64,000 nucleotides of DNA, taken from the NCBI RefSeq assembly GCF_014635685.1, contig NZ_BMDH01000001.1, forward strand, positions 248,001 through 312,000, in the 5' to 3' direction. Below the pieces are notes generated by a model. It had not been told where the DNA came from, searched no databases, and was given only the letters and a program-made list of their open reading frames with translations. The stretch is from Galliscardovia ingluviei (lineage in GTDB: Bacteria; Actinomycetota; Actinomycetes; Actinomycetales; Bifidobacteriaceae). Of the stretch, positions 8,942-19,099 are shown one piece after another (within the stretch, counting starts at the first letter, position 1; each line of letters opens with the position of its first letter). The translations under genes were made by a program, and so were the position numbers.

Positions 8942-10231
8942 CTAGGATTTCGAGGTTGTGGCTGGCGCAATTTCCTGTACTTGGGCTGTTAACATACCAC
9001 TTCGAATAGTAATATGCATCGTTTCACCCTCGCTAACCTGTGAGGTTTCCTTAATGACTTGTCCGTGCTCATTTTGTACTACAGCATATCCGCGATCTAG
9101 TACGGATTGCGGACTGAGTGCGGTAACGGATGCGTGTAAACGTTCAATAGTTGCTTCTGCATTATCAACCAACCGTCGCATAGCAATATCTAACCGCATA
9201 CGTGCTTCATCAACAAAACGCTGCGGTTTTTCAAGCATGGTAAGTGGTTGTGTCAGACTTGGACGATTAGCATACCCCTCAATAAGACGAATTTCATTAT
9301 CTACACGAGAACGAATACGATCGCGTATACGGCGTTGTGCTTCTTCTATCAGTTGCCATTGTTCCATAACATCAGGCACTACACGCTTGGCGGCATCTGT
9401 CGGTGTAGAAGCTCTCATATCCACAGCGAGGTCAATAAGTGTCCAGTCATCTTCATGTCCAATTGCAGAGACAATTGGTGTTTGGCATTGTGCTGCGGCA
9501 CGTACTACACCTTCGTCAGAAAATCCCATAAGATCTTCAAAGCTGCCTCCGCCGCGAGCCACAATAATAACATCAACACTAGGGTCGGCATCAAGTTGCG
9601 CGATCGCTGCGATAATATCGGGAGGGCAGTTTGGGCCTTGTACATGGGCATGTACTACAACAAAATCAATTGTTGGCCACCGCAGGCGTGCATTGGTGAT
9701 GACATCGCCCTCTGCGCGAGCGTGTGGTGCGCAAATCAAGCCAATGCGATGCGGAAATTCTGGAATTGGAATTTTTTGGTCAGCATCGAACAGACCTTCT
9801 CCTTTAAGACGCTTACGCAAGGCTTCAATCTGTGCCATTAAATCACCTTTGCCTACCCTACGAATATCATCGGCAAGGAAACTTAAGCGTGTCTGTTTCA
9901 TCCAAACATCAGGTCGACCATGGAGTACTACGCGGTCGCCTTGGCGGAATTCTTTTGCGAGGACAGCAAAACGACCGAAGCCAGAAACACTAATGGCAAT
10001 ATCCTCAGTGTTGTCGCGCACAGTCAAATATGCTGACCCAGAGCGTCGCGTATTAATTTCTGAAATTTGTCCTTCCACCCAAGCGCCTGGCCATTTGGCA
10101 ACAGCATCATGATACTTTTGACTCAACAAAGCAACAGGCCAAGGGTTTTCTGCTGTAGTGTCACGCGCCAATCTTGGTAGCGGTTGTGTTCCTTGAGGCG
10201 TAGTAGATTGTGGCTGAGCAAAAGATGTCAT
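8942..10231 (-). CDS. xseA: Exodeoxyribonuclease VII large subunit
   Basis: Catalytic subunit of the ATP-independent single-strand exonuclease VII. An N-terminal OB-fold domain (about residues 28-130, containing VEGQISEINTRRSGSAYLTV) binds DNA. The catalytic region contains RIGLICAPHARAEGDV, IIVARGGGSFEDLMGFSDE and SAIGHEDDWTLIDLAVDMRA, all matching conserved XseA blocks, and a helical coiled-coil segment binds XseB. At 429 residues it is of normal length for actinobacteria. It is co-directional with xseB and probably co-transcribed. The start ATG lies near a Thr/Gln-rich N-terminus, and its ribosome site (AGAGGT) is plausible. Confidence 0.95.
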   Translation of the reverse strand: MTSFAQPQSTTPQGTQPLPRLARDTTAENPWPVALLSQKYHDAVAKWPGAWVEGQISEINTRRSGSAYLTVRDNTEDIAISVSGFGRFAVLAKEFRQGDRVVLHGRPDVWMKQTRLSFLADDIRRVGKGDLMAQIEALRKRLKGEGLFDADQKIPIPEFPHRIGLICAPHARAEGDVITNARLRWPTIDFVVVHAHVQGPNCPPDIIAAIAQLDADPSVDVIIVARGGGSFEDLMGFSDEGVVRAAAQCQTPIVSAIGHEDDWTLIDLAVDMRASTPTDAAKRVVPDVMEQWQLIEEAQRRIRDRIRSRVDNEIRLIEGYANRPSLTQPLTMLEKPQRFVDEARMRLDIAMRRLVDNAEATIERLHASVTALSPQSVLDRGYAVVQNEHGQVIKETSQVSEGETMHITIRSGMLTAQVQEIAPATTSKS

Positions 10232-10355
10232 ACCTCTATTGTGCTGCCTTGGGCAGACTGAATAACATGCTAAATGACGTAGCTGAGGTGCGATTAGTGT
10301 GACACGCCGAGCGAAAGTAATCTTATTCGGAGTGTTGGGCTAAATAGAGCGAAAA

Positions 10356-10402
10356 CCACTACATCTATGTCTATTTTTGTTATCAATCACTAGATATTGT
10401 GG
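10356..10402 (+). promoter_or_regulatory. Probable NrdR-box pair upstream of nrdD
   Basis: TCACTAGATATTGTGG (10387-10402) matches 13 of 16 positions of the NrdR box ACACWATATATWGTGT. A weaker relative, CCACTACATCTATGTC (10356-10371), begins exactly 31 bases upstream, the helical spacing seen for NrdR box pairs. In the same 330-base leader, ACACGG and CCGTGT (10498-10518) form a small inverted repeat nearer the gene. The regulator NrdR is known to repress nrd operons through ATP/dATP sensing. Confidence 0.55.
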
Positions 10403-10565
10403 TTGAATAGATATGGTTTACAGAGCAACTACACAAAGAAATACCATGTTGTAGCCAAGTTGCTGGTTAAGTAGAGCCAGCCAAGCGAGTACTGTGCACA
10501 CGGTTAGGGTATCCGTGTACACTGCGCGAAGAGCGTAAGAGCATATGGTATAAGGGAGGCAAGTG

Positions 10566-13124
10566 ATGGAAGCGCAAACACTTGAGCGCACGCGCAATGC
10601 TGCTGAGGAATTTAATGCTGTTGATGAATCTAATACTATCGATGAATCCCGTGTTATCCGTGAATCAGCATCTGTGCACCAGCAGGTAGACGCGCATAAT
10701 GCGTCTGTAGGGCAGACTCAAGTTGCTGACCATGGTCAGATTGCGCACCCATATTCCCGTAGTTGCGATACTGCTCGCACGGGTGTGCTTGTAGAAAAGC
10801 GTGACGGTCGAGTAGTTGCTTTCGATCCAGTGAATATTATGAACGCTGTAAAATCAGCCTACGCAGACTTAGATATTGAAATAGGGCCACAGGAAGAGCA
10901 GCGAATTCGTGGCATTGCCAACCAAGTAGAAGCTGAAATCAAGGATCGTTATCATGGTCCTGCAAAAATCGAAGATATTCAGAATCTTGTTGAGCATGCG
11001 CTGATTGAACTGCATGAATATGATGTAGCACGCACGTATACGAACTATCGCCTTGATAAAGATATTCAGCGTGCAAAAGCAACTGACGTGAATGAAGCAG
11101 TAGCTCGGTTTGTTAATAATGACCCAACGCTGATTCATGAAAACGCTAATAAAGACGCTAATGTTTATGCCACTCAGCGTGATTTGCTTGCAGGTGCTGT
11201 GAGCAAGGCGGCGGCATTCTCAATGCTTCCTCCAGCAGTATCGAATGCTCATATGAAAGGTGATATTCACTTCCATGATGCTGATTACTCGCCATTTACT
11301 GCGCAGTCGAACTGCTCCCTGCCAAATTTCTGGGATATGCTTGCCAACGGCTTTACCTTGGGCAATGCGCCAATGGCTAGTCCAAAGTCTATTGCTATTG
11401 CTGCCACTCAGATTACGCAGATTATGAAGGATGTGGCATCCAGCCAGTATGGCGGACAAACCGCTAATCGTGCCGATGAACATTTAGCACGGTATGCGCG
11501 CAAAGACTATGAGAAATTCTTAGAAGAGGCACGTGAAAACATTCCAGATGGCATGCCAGTAGAATTTGCGAAACGACAGGTGCAAAATGCTAAAGCACAT
11601 GAGCCAAGCAAACTGCATTTTGGTTCACGAGAACCGCTGCCTATGGATACGCCTTTCCATGACGATGTTGATGAGCTAGAGCAGCAGCGTGAGATTTTAG
11701 CGAAAATTCGTACGCGCAAGGCAATTTATGATGCTATGCAAACGATGGAATACCAGATTAATTCCAATCGTGTATCCAATGGGCAAACACCATTCGTTAC
11801 TATTGGTTTTGGCTTAGGCACTGACTGGTTCTCTCGTGAAATTCAGCGCGCTATACTGCTGAATCGCATTCGAGGACTTGGTAAAGAGCATCATACTGCG
11901 ATTTTCCCTAAGCTTGTGTTTACTATTAAGCATGGTGTGAATGCGGATCCAGAAGATCCAAACTACGATTTGAAGCAGCTGGCTTTAGAGTCTGCTACCA
12001 AGCGCATGTATCCAGATGTTGTATTTTATGAGAATATCATTAAGATTACTGGATCGTTTAAGGCGCCAATGGGTTGCCGATCTTTCTTGCAGGGCTGGGT
12101 TAATCCACAAACTGGGGAAGATGAAGAAGATGGACGCATGAATCTTGGCGTAGTTTCTGTCAATATTCCTCGCATCGCTTTGGAATCTCGCGGTGATATG
12201 GATCGCTTCTGGCGCATTTTTGATGAGCGCATGGAAGTAGCACATCAGGCTTTACAATTCCGCATTATGCGCTGTAAACAAGCAACACCAGTGAACGCGC
12301 CAACATTATTCCGTTTTGGAGCATTCGGTCGTCTTGGTGCCAATGAAAGTGTGGATCAGCTCTTCAATAATGAGCGCGCCACTGTGTCTCTTGGATATAT
12401 TGGTCTAGCAGAGGCAGCAAGCGTGTTCTTTGGTAAGGATTGGATTCGTGACCATGATTGGGACGAAGACGGTAGGCAGTTTGCGCTCAGCATTGTTCGT
12501 AAGATGAATGAGCTGTGCAAGCAGTGGAGTGCTGCTGAAGGATACCACTATTCTGTGTATTCGACACCTGCAGAGTCGCTTACTGACCGCTTTAATCGCA
12601 TGGATCGTGAAAAGTTTGGCGAAGTAGAAGGCGTAACCGATCATGACTTCTATACCAACTCATTCCACTATCCAGTATGGTTGCAGCCAACTCCTATGGA
12701 GAAACTCAATTATGAGAAGGACTTCCCATACTATGCTTCCGGTGGTTTTATCAACTACTGCGAGTATCCATGTCTGCAAGATAATCCGAAAGCTCTTGAA
12801 GCAGTTTGGGATTACGCATACCGCATTGGTATTGGCTATTTAGGCACTAATACGCCAATTGATCACTGTTTCGTCTGTGGCTTCCAAGGTGATTTTGAGC
12901 CTACAGAAGAGGGTTTCAAATGCCCAGAGTGCGGCAATAGCGATCCAGATAAGTGCAATGTTACCAAGCGTACCTGCGGCTATTTAGGCAACCCTGTTTC
13001 TAGACCAATGGTGCATGGCAGGCATGAAGAGATTGCACACCGTGTGAAGCATATGTCTGGCTCCACAGGCAAGGTCACTCTTGATAATGGACAAACTCAC
13101 GAATGGTTTGAAGAAGCTAAGTAA
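10566..13124 (+). CDS. nrdD: Anaerobic ribonucleoside-triphosphate reductase (class III, glycyl radical)
   Basis: Reduces ribonucleoside triphosphates to deoxy forms without oxygen, using a glycyl radical generated by NrdG. An N-terminal ATP-cone (about residues 75-170, starting EKRDGRVVAFDP) provides allosteric control. The catalytic barrel follows. Near the C-terminus lie the zinc site (CFVCGF and CPECG) and the radical-bearing motif RTCGYLGNPVSRP. The first ~65 residues are a Glu/Ala/Asn-rich extension absent from short homologues. Both GTG (10563) and the adjacent ATG (10566) are possible starts; the ATG gives better spacing (six bases) from GGGAGG. The stop overlaps the nrdG start in TAATG. 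Confidence 0.96.
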   Translation: MEAQTLERTRNAAEEFNAVDESNTIDESRVIRESASVHQQVDAHNASVGQTQVADHGQIAHPYSRSCDTARTGVLVEKRDGRVVAFDPVNIMNAVKSAYADLDIEIGPQEEQRIRGIANQVEAEIKDRYHGPAKIEDIQNLVEHALIELHEYDVARTYTNYRLDKDIQRAKATDVNEAVARFVNNDPTLIHENANKDANVYATQRDLLAGAVSKAAAFSMLPPAVSNAHMKGDIHFHDADYSPFTAQSNCSLPNFWDMLANGFTLGNAPMASPKSIAIAATQITQIMKDVASSQYGGQTANRADEHLARYARKDYEKFLEEARENIPDGMPVEFAKRQVQNAKAHEPSKLHFGSREPLPMDTPFHDDVDELEQQREILAKIRTRKAIYDAMQTMEYQINSNRVSNGQTPFVTIGFGLGTDWFSREIQRAILLNRIRGLGKEHHTAIFPKLVFTIKHGVNADPEDPNYDLKQLALESATKRMYPDVVFYENIIKITGSFKAPMGCRSFLQGWVNPQTGEDEEDGRMNLGVVSVNIPRIALESRGDMDRFWRIFDERMEVAHQALQFRIMRCKQATPVNAPTLFRFGAFGRLGANESVDQLFNNERATVSLGYIGLAEAASVFFGKDWIRDHDWDEDGRQFALSIVRKMNELCKQWSAAEGYHYSVYSTPAESLTDRFNRMDREKFGEVEGVTDHDFYTNSFHYPVWLQPTPMEKLNYEKDFPYYASGGFINYCEYPCLQDNPKALEAVWDYAYRIGIGYLGTNTPIDHCFVCGFQGDFEPTEEGFKCPECGNSDPDKCNVTKRTCGYLGNPVSRPMVHGRHEEIAHRVKHMSGSTGKVTLDNGQTHEWFEEAK

Positions 13125-13822
13125 TGGGTAATCATGATTTTTCGCCGACGGATCGTCATCGCGGTCCGTCGGTACCTTCCCATGGTCTGTCCAATGATCC
13201 TAGAGCAGGGCAATGGGTTGGTTCTCGTCTGTCACAACGCATGATTGCGGATTATAAAACTTTTGTGGTCACTGATGGTGAAGGTATTCGCAATTCCTTG
13301 TACGTTTCGGGTTGTCCATTTCATTGCCAAGGATGCTTTAATGCATCCATTTGGGATTTTAAGGCGGGTCACCCATATACTCCTCAATTAGAGCAGCGCA
13401 TTATGGACGATCTTGCGCAGCCGTGGGTGCAAGGGATTACCTTTTTAGGCGGAGAACCTTTGCTTAATACTCCAGTATTACTCCCATTGGCACGCAGGAT
13501 TCGTGACACATTCGGCACGTCTAAAGATATCTGGTGTTGGACTGGCTATACATGGGAAGAACTCATGCGCCCAGGAGAGAGCGATGACAAACTGGAGCTC
13601 TTGCAGTATATTGATATTCTTGTAGATGGCAGATTCATCGAGCCGCTTAAAGATTCATTACTACAGTTTAGAGGAAGCTCAAATCAGCGTATTCTCGACG
13701 TTGCACGCTCATTGCAAACAGGCGAGCCGGTAATCTGGGATAAGCTACATGATCAAGAGCGTGATATTCCTTCAATGTATTTGAAAGATCGTGTAGCGGG
13801 AGAATCTCAACAGGCCTCATGA
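13124..13822 (+). CDS. nrdG: Anaerobic ribonucleotide reductase activating protein (radical SAM)
   Basis: Radical-SAM activase that reductively cleaves S-adenosylmethionine and installs the glycyl radical on NrdD. The [4Fe-4S] motif CxxxCxxC is present as CPFHCQGCFN near residue 64, followed by the GGEPL motif (ITFLGGEPLLN). Its ATG overlaps the nrdD stop by one base, indicating translational coupling. At 232 residues it is longer than the ~155-residue enterobacterial protein, mostly through a hydrophilic N-terminus of about 45 residues and a C-terminal tail, as is common in bifidobacteria. Confidence 0.95.
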   Translation: MGNHDFSPTDRHRGPSVPSHGLSNDPRAGQWVGSRLSQRMIADYKTFVVTDGEGIRNSLYVSGCPFHCQGCFNASIWDFKAGHPYTPQLEQRIMDDLAQPWVQGITFLGGEPLLNTPVLLPLARRIRDTFGTSKDIWCWTGYTWEELMRPGESDDKLELLQYIDILVDGRFIEPLKDSLLQFRGSSNQRILDVARSLQTGEPVIWDKLHDQERDIPSMYLKDRVAGESQQAS

Positions 13823-13974
13823 TGTCGTCGTATGGTGTTCAAATTCCTCAGGTGTGATTAGACTACCAATGCGTAAGCCACTGCACTGTAGCGCATACAC
13901 TTCCTTTCGATGATGATAGTTGAACCCAAGTGTGGCGCTGCTTATGTGGAAGCCGAGATAGAGGTAATGGTCGC

Positions 13975-16900
13975 ATGAGCGTCATGAATGATTCTGCAAT
14001 ATCTACACAAGAGTACGTATTGTCGCACACTGCGCAGAGCACCACTCCACAGCGTATTCGTATTGGGCTTGATATTGGTTCAACTACAGTAAAAGCAGTG
14101 GTACTGGCATCAAGTGACGCGCTCGAGGATGCGCTTTTTGCGGATTATCGCAGACATCATGCGAATGTTCGTGCTACTGTAAGCGAACTGATTACCGATG
14201 TTCGCACACAACTGGCGAAACAACAGCTTGATCAAGTGCCCATCGATATTGCCATTACCGGCTCTGGTGGTCTTGGGCTTGCTGACGGGTTGCATGTGCC
14301 ATTTATTCAAGAAGTTATTGCGGAAACAAAAGCAATTACGCTGCGCTATCCTCAGGCTGATGTTATTGTAGAGCTCGGCGGTGAGGATGCCAAAGTAACG
14401 TATATTAAGCCAACACCAGAACAGCGTATGAATGGTTCTTGCGCTGGAGGAACAGGTGCATTTATTGACCAGATGGCCACATTGCTGGATACCGATCCCA
14501 GTGGTTTAGACGAGTTGTCGCAGCACTACAACACGTTATACCCTATAGCCTCTCGATGCGGAGTATTTGCAAAGTCTGACTTGCAACCACTGATTAATGA
14601 TGGTGCTGAAAAAGCAGATTTAGCAGCTTCTATTTTTACTGCTGTCGCCACACAAACGATTGCAGGTCTTTCATCCGGACGCCCTATTCGAGGCAATGTT
14701 GTATTTCTTGGAGGGCCTTTATTTTTCCTTTCAGGGCTTCGAGCAGCATTCGCTCGCGCTCTTGATGGCAAAGTTGATACGTTTATTTTGCCCGAGCAAG
14801 CACATCTATATGTGGCTTATGGCGCAGCTCTTATGGCACAACAGGAAGATGAAGTATCGCAAGCCGAGGATAGTGCCGCTACAGCTCACGTATTTGCTGA
14901 TCGCACTTGTGATGACCTCTTGCATGATTTGCAAACTCTTGCTCATATGCCTTCGAATACATCAACTATGCCGCCATTATTTGCTAACGAAGAAGAACGT
15001 GAAGCATTTCGCGCACGCCACGGGGCTAACCATGTCACTATCGGCACTCTAGCAGGCGCAACAGGACCGCATTATCTTGGCATTGATGCAGGGTCTACGA
15101 CCATTAAAGCTACTTTGATTAACGATGACCGCGATATTGTCTGGTCCTCATATGCTACGAATGAGGGAAGTCCACTTACGGCTGCTATTAGCATTGTGCA
15201 AGACATTCGCAAGCAGCTGCCTAAAGAAGCGTATATTGCAAGAAGTTGTGCTACCGGCTATGGAGAAGGACTGATTGCTACAGGACTACATTTGGACGAA
15301 GGTGTAGTAGAAACTATGGCTCACTTTAGAGGAGCCAGCCTGATCAGCCCGGGAGTGACTTCCATTATTGACATCGGCGGACAGGATATGAAATATCTAT
15401 CCATTGCTGATGGTGTTATTGATTCTATTGCTGTAAACGAGGCATGCTCTTCTGGATGCGGATCATTCTTGCAAACATTTGCACAATCTATGGGATTAAG
15501 CATTGAAGCATTCACACAAGCAGCACTGCGCTCTACCGCCCCAGTGGATTTGGGTTCACGTTGCACAGTATTTATGAACTCTTCAGTAAAACAAGCACAA
15601 AAAGAAGGAGCCAGCTTAGAAGATATTGCAGCAGGACTGTGCTATGCCGTAGTGCGCAATGCATTATATAAAGTGATTAAATTACGTGATGCTGGCGAGC
15701 TTGGAGATACGGTAATTGTGCAAGGAGGCACCTTCTTAAATGATGCGGTGCTTCGCGCTTTTGAGCTTTTAACAGGATTGCAGGTTGTACGACCTTCCAT
15801 TGCAGGTTTAATGGGTGCCTATGGAGCAGCACTTACCGCACGCATGCATTATGAAGATGGTATGCGTTCCACACTACTTGATGCGCAATCCCTGGCAAAG
15901 CTTACGATGAGCACTTCACGCGATGTGTGCAAACTATGCCAAAACCATTGCAAACTCACCATTACGACATTTGCTGATGGTACACGCCATGTCACCGGTA
16001 ATCGCTGCGAGCGCGGAGGAGACGCATCTAAAGAGCGTTCAAGTAGACCAAATCTGTATGAATACAAATATAAGCGTTGCTTCGGCTATCGTCGTTTAAC
16101 CGATAAAAAAGCAACTCGCGGTGCTATCGGCATTCCGCGCGTACTCAATATGTACGAAAACTACCCATTCTGGTTTACGCTGCTCACTTCGCTCGGTTTC
16201 AAAGTAGTTATTTCTGGAAGAAGTAGCCACGAATTGTTTGAAACGGGTATTGATTCGATTGCTTCAGAAAATATTTGCTACCCAGCCAAACTGGTGCATG
16301 GTCATATCCAATGGCTACTTGACAAGGGTATTACTACCATTTTCTACCCATGTGTTTCTTATGAACAGCACCTACGGGAAGAAGAGGATAACCATTATAA
16401 CTGCCCAGTGGTTGCAAACTATCCAATAGTTATCGGTGCAAATATGACGGCTCTACGTGCTCCAGGAATTCGTTTCATGCACCCGTATGTGAATCTTGCC
16501 GACCGCGAGTTAATGGTGCAGCGCATTGTTGAAGAATTCGCTTGGGCTGAGGTGTCTGAAGAAGAAGCACGTGTAGCAGTACAGGCAGCGTACGGCGAAG
16601 ATGCGCTGTTTAGGCATGACGTGCGGCAAGAAGGACTGCGTGCGCTTGCTTATATGAAAGAACATGATTGCAAGGGAATTGTGCTTGCAGGTCGCCCATA
16701 TCATGTTGATCCAGAAATCAATCATGGTATTCCAGAAACCATTTGTGCTCTTGGCATGGTGGTATTAAGTGAGGATGCTATCTGTGATATCTCTGCCCAA
16801 GAAGCCATGCATCCTAGCGAGTTTTTAAGTCAAGGAGAAGAAGACCCCAAGCGTAAAGATGCTGCCGGTTTTAGGCATGTGGACGATCGTGTTGTCACGC

Positions 16901-18690
16901 ATCTTATGGATGTGCCGTTACGCGTGACGAACCAGTGGGCTTATCATTCTAGACTGTATGCCGCAGCTCATACTGTCAGTCAGGTGCCTGGATTAGAGCT
17001 GGTGCAGTTAAATTCCTTTGGCTGTGGGCTCGATGCTATTACCACTGATCAGGTTGCAGAAATCTTAGCGGATAAAGCAGATGTGTATACTATGCTCAAA
17101 ATTGATGAAGTAAGCAATTTGGGCGCGGCAAAGATACGGTTACGCTCGTTGCAAGCTGCTATCGAAGAGCGTGAGAGCAACAATCATGCGAAGAGCGGCG
17201 CACAAGAGCAATCATCTGATCATGAAGCGGAGCATGAGCCACTGGTGCATGCTGCGCCACATCCAGTATCGCACGGGTTTAGAAGCACCGGTTCAGTTGC
17301 TCCGACTGCGGGTCGCCGAGCCATGCTTGATGCGGTAATGGGAGACAAGCAGCATACTGCACAGGCTTTAGGTCAACACGCTCAGCATCACACTGGACAT
17401 CAGGCAGCATCGCTGTCCAAGTACGCTCATAAAACGCCGTATACCAAGCGCATGCGCAAAGACTACACTATTGTTGCTCCACAAATGAGCCCTATACATT
17501 TCTCGCTTGTGGAATCAGTGATTCGCGCATCTGGATACAAGTTTGATGTGCTGAAAGTTGCCAGCCATGATGATATGCAAGTTGGGCTTAAATATGTCAA
17601 TAATGACGCATGTTTCCCAGCTATTGTGGTTATTGGTCAGTTAATTGATGCTATTGAGCAAGGTAAGTATGATCCTGACCACACGGCATTAGCTATTACC
17701 CAAACTGGTGGTATGTGCAGGGCTACCAACTATTTTGGGCTGATTAGAAAAGCCTTAATTGATGCAGGATACCCACAAATTCCAGTAATTGCTATTTCTA
17801 CGCAAGGATTGGAAGATAATCCTGGGTTTAACGCTACGCCATTGATGATTCATCGTGCAGTCAAGGCATTGATTATAGGCGATTTGCTCATGAAATGCCT
17901 ATATCGTGTGCGCCCATATGAAGCCAAGTCGGGTAGTGCCAATGCATTGTATGAAACATGGAATACAGTAGTGCGAGAAACCATTGAACATCATGGATAT
18001 TCTCACACTGCAAAGCAGCGTTTTGGCATTGGATATCTGCCATATCCAATGTTGGTGCAACGCATAGTCTCTTCATTTGACCAGCTGCCACTTAAAGAAG
18101 GTAAGCGCAAGCCACGAGTGGGTGTTGTTGGTGAGATTTTGGTCAAATATCATCCGGATGCTAATAATCATTTGGTTGATGTTATTGAATCTCAAGGCTG
18201 CGAAGCGGTTGTTCCTGGCATTATGGAATTTATGACCACCAGACCATATATTGACGATTGGAACCGTCATTATGTGGGTAAGGGAGGCAATAAAGCCAGC
18301 TATGCGGCAATGCGTTGGGCATTGGACCGTTATCATGCACCTGTGCGGAAGGCTTTATCGGCATCCAAGCGGTTTACTGTGGATGCGCCAATGCCAAAAC
18401 TAGTGCAAATGGCTTCTGAAGTAACCTCTATTGGTGTGCAAGCTGGGGAGGGCTGGCTACTTACTGCTGAAATTCTTGAGCTTATTGAACAAGGATGCCC
18501 AAATGTAGTATGTGCACAGCCGTTTGCTTGTTTGCCAAATCATGTTACTGGCCGTGGTATGTTTGGTGAAATTCGCCGGCAGCATCCTGAAGCGAATATT
18601 GTGTCGATTGATTATGATCCTGGCGCTTCTGAGGCCAACCAGCTCAACCGCTTAAAGCTGATGATTGCCACGGCAAAAGAACATGCCTGA
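13975..18690 (+). CDS. Giant fused 2-hydroxyacyl-CoA dehydratase activator/subunit-like protein
   Basis: About 1571 residues with two BadF/BadG/BcrA/HgdC-type ASKHA ATPase domains in tandem: GLDIGSTTVKAVVL near residue 30 and YLGIDAGSTTIKATLI near residue 366. Each carries the cysteine motif used to hold a dimer-bridging [4Fe-4S] cluster in known activases (NGSCAGGTGAFIDQM and NEACSSGCGSFLQTF). A cysteine-rich knuckle follows (CKLCQNHCKL then NRCERGG, ~650-690). After that comes a long HgdB/DUF2229-like region to the end, broken by a His/Gln-rich linker at ~1060-1160. The known family delivers electrons at very low potential for radical dehydration of 2-hydroxyacyl-CoA. Here activator and dehydratase-like parts are one chain, and the substrate is unknown. 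The ATG chosen follows GAGGT; an upstream ATG at 13944 looks unlikely. Confidence 0.85.
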   Translation: MSVMNDSAISTQEYVLSHTAQSTTPQRIRIGLDIGSTTVKAVVLASSDALEDALFADYRRHHANVRATVSELITDVRTQLAKQQLDQVPIDIAITGSGGLGLADGLHVPFIQEVIAETKAITLRYPQADVIVELGGEDAKVTYIKPTPEQRMNGSCAGGTGAFIDQMATLLDTDPSGLDELSQHYNTLYPIASRCGVFAKSDLQPLINDGAEKADLAASIFTAVATQTIAGLSSGRPIRGNVVFLGGPLFFLSGLRAAFARALDGKVDTFILPEQAHLYVAYGAALMAQQEDEVSQAEDSAATAHVFADRTCDDLLHDLQTLAHMPSNTSTMPPLFANEEEREAFRARHGANHVTIGTLAGATGPHYLGIDAGSTTIKATLINDDRDIVWSSYATNEGSPLTAAISIVQDIRKQLPKEAYIARSCATGYGEGLIATGLHLDEGVVETMAHFRGASLISPGVTSIIDIGGQDMKYLSIADGVIDSIAVNEACSSGCGSFLQTFAQSMGLSIEAFTQAALRSTAPVDLGSRCTVFMNSSVKQAQKEGASLEDIAAGLCYAVVRNALYKVIKLRDAGELGDTVIVQGGTFLNDAVLRAFELLTGLQVVRPSIAGLMGAYGAALTARMHYEDGMRSTLLDAQSLAKLTMSTSRDVCKLCQNHCKLTITTFADGTRHVTGNRCERGGDASKERSSRPNLYEYKYKRCFGYRRLTDKKATRGAIGIPRVLNMYENYPFWFTLLTSLGFKVVISGRSSHELFETGIDSIASENICYPAKLVHGHIQWLLDKGITTIFYPCVSYEQHLREEEDNHYNCPVVANYPIVIGANMTALRAPGIRFMHPYVNLADRELMVQRIVEEFAWAEVSEEEARVAVQAAYGEDALFRHDVRQEGLRALAYMKEHDCKGIVLAGRPYHVDPEINHGIPETICALGMVVLSEDAICDISAQEAMHPSEFLSQGEEDPKRKDAAGFRHVDDRVVTHLMDVPLRVTNQWAYHSRLYAAAHTVSQVPGLELVQLNSFGCGLDAITTDQVAEILADKADVYTMLKIDEVSNLGAAKIRLRSLQAAIEERESNNHAKSGAQEQSSDHEAEHEPLVHAAPHPVSHGFRSTGSVAPTAGRRAMLDAVMGDKQHTAQALGQHAQHHTGHQAASLSKYAHKTPYTKRMRKDYTIVAPQMSPIHFSLVESVIRASGYKFDVLKVASHDDMQVGLKYVNNDACFPAIVVIGQLIDAIEQGKYDPDHTALAITQTGGMCRATNYFGLIRKALIDAGYPQIPVIAISTQGLEDNPGFNATPLMIHRAVKALIIGDLLMKCLYRVRPYEAKSGSANALYETWNTVVRETIEHHGYSHTAKQRFGIGYLPYPMLVQRIVSSFDQLPLKEGKRKPRVGVVGEILVKYHPDANNHLVDVIESQGCEAVVPGIMEFMTTRPYIDDWNRHYVGKGGNKASYAAMRWALDRYHAPVRKALSASKRFTVDAPMPKLVQMASEVTSIGVQAGEGWLLTAEILELIEQGCPNVVCAQPFACLPNHVTGRGMFGEIRRQHPEANIVSIDYDPGASEANQLNRLKLMIATAKEHA

Positions 18691-18849
18691 ACATCCTATA
18701 CCTGTTTACAGCTCGGATAGTTATGTTCACGATTTCTATGTATAGCAATCGCTGGTGAAATGTGATCCATGTAGGTGGTATCCTACATGGATTGCTTCTT
18801 CATGGTTTCTTGAGATAAGGCATAACGAGTTGTTTGCGGCATGGTATAG

Positions 18850-19099
18850 TATGCTGAGCAACAGCGATGATCCGTTATCAGCGGGGAGTATTCGGAAGAA
18901 CAGCGTGTGTATTGTTGTAGCGCATGCTTAGTAGAACCGACGGGTTCGGCCCGAAATAGCCGGCAAGAGTGGTTATGGATGCTTGTGTGAATGTGTTTTG
19001 CATAAGCGCTATAGCAATCGAGGTGGTACCGCGGTCAAATACCGTGAGGTTTTTGGTCGTCCTCGTAACGGTAAATACGATACTGTGCGAGGAGCAACG
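18850..19099 (+). promoter_or_regulatory. T-box riboswitch (isoleucine type), probably translational
   Basis: A leader between the activase gene and ileS. Stem I candidates GCTGA (18853-18857) and TCAGC (18878-18882) enclose an isoleucine codon ATC (18870-18872). The T-box core GGTGGTACCGCGG (19022-19034) contains TGGT, which can pair with the ACCA end of uncharged tRNA with discriminator A. Downstream, TCCTCG (19060-19065) pairs with CGAGGA (19088-19093), which contains the ileS ribosome site, and ACGGTA/TACTGT extend the stem. That is an expression platform that hides the ribosome site, with no T-tract terminator. The short stem I fits the actinobacterial ileS class. Confidence 0.85.

Noticed and set aside
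9248-9841. Plus-strand frames of up to 384 residues opposite xseA
   Set aside because: They mirror the xseA codons, are rich in Ser/Arg/Ile as expected for shadow frames, and have no ribosome site.
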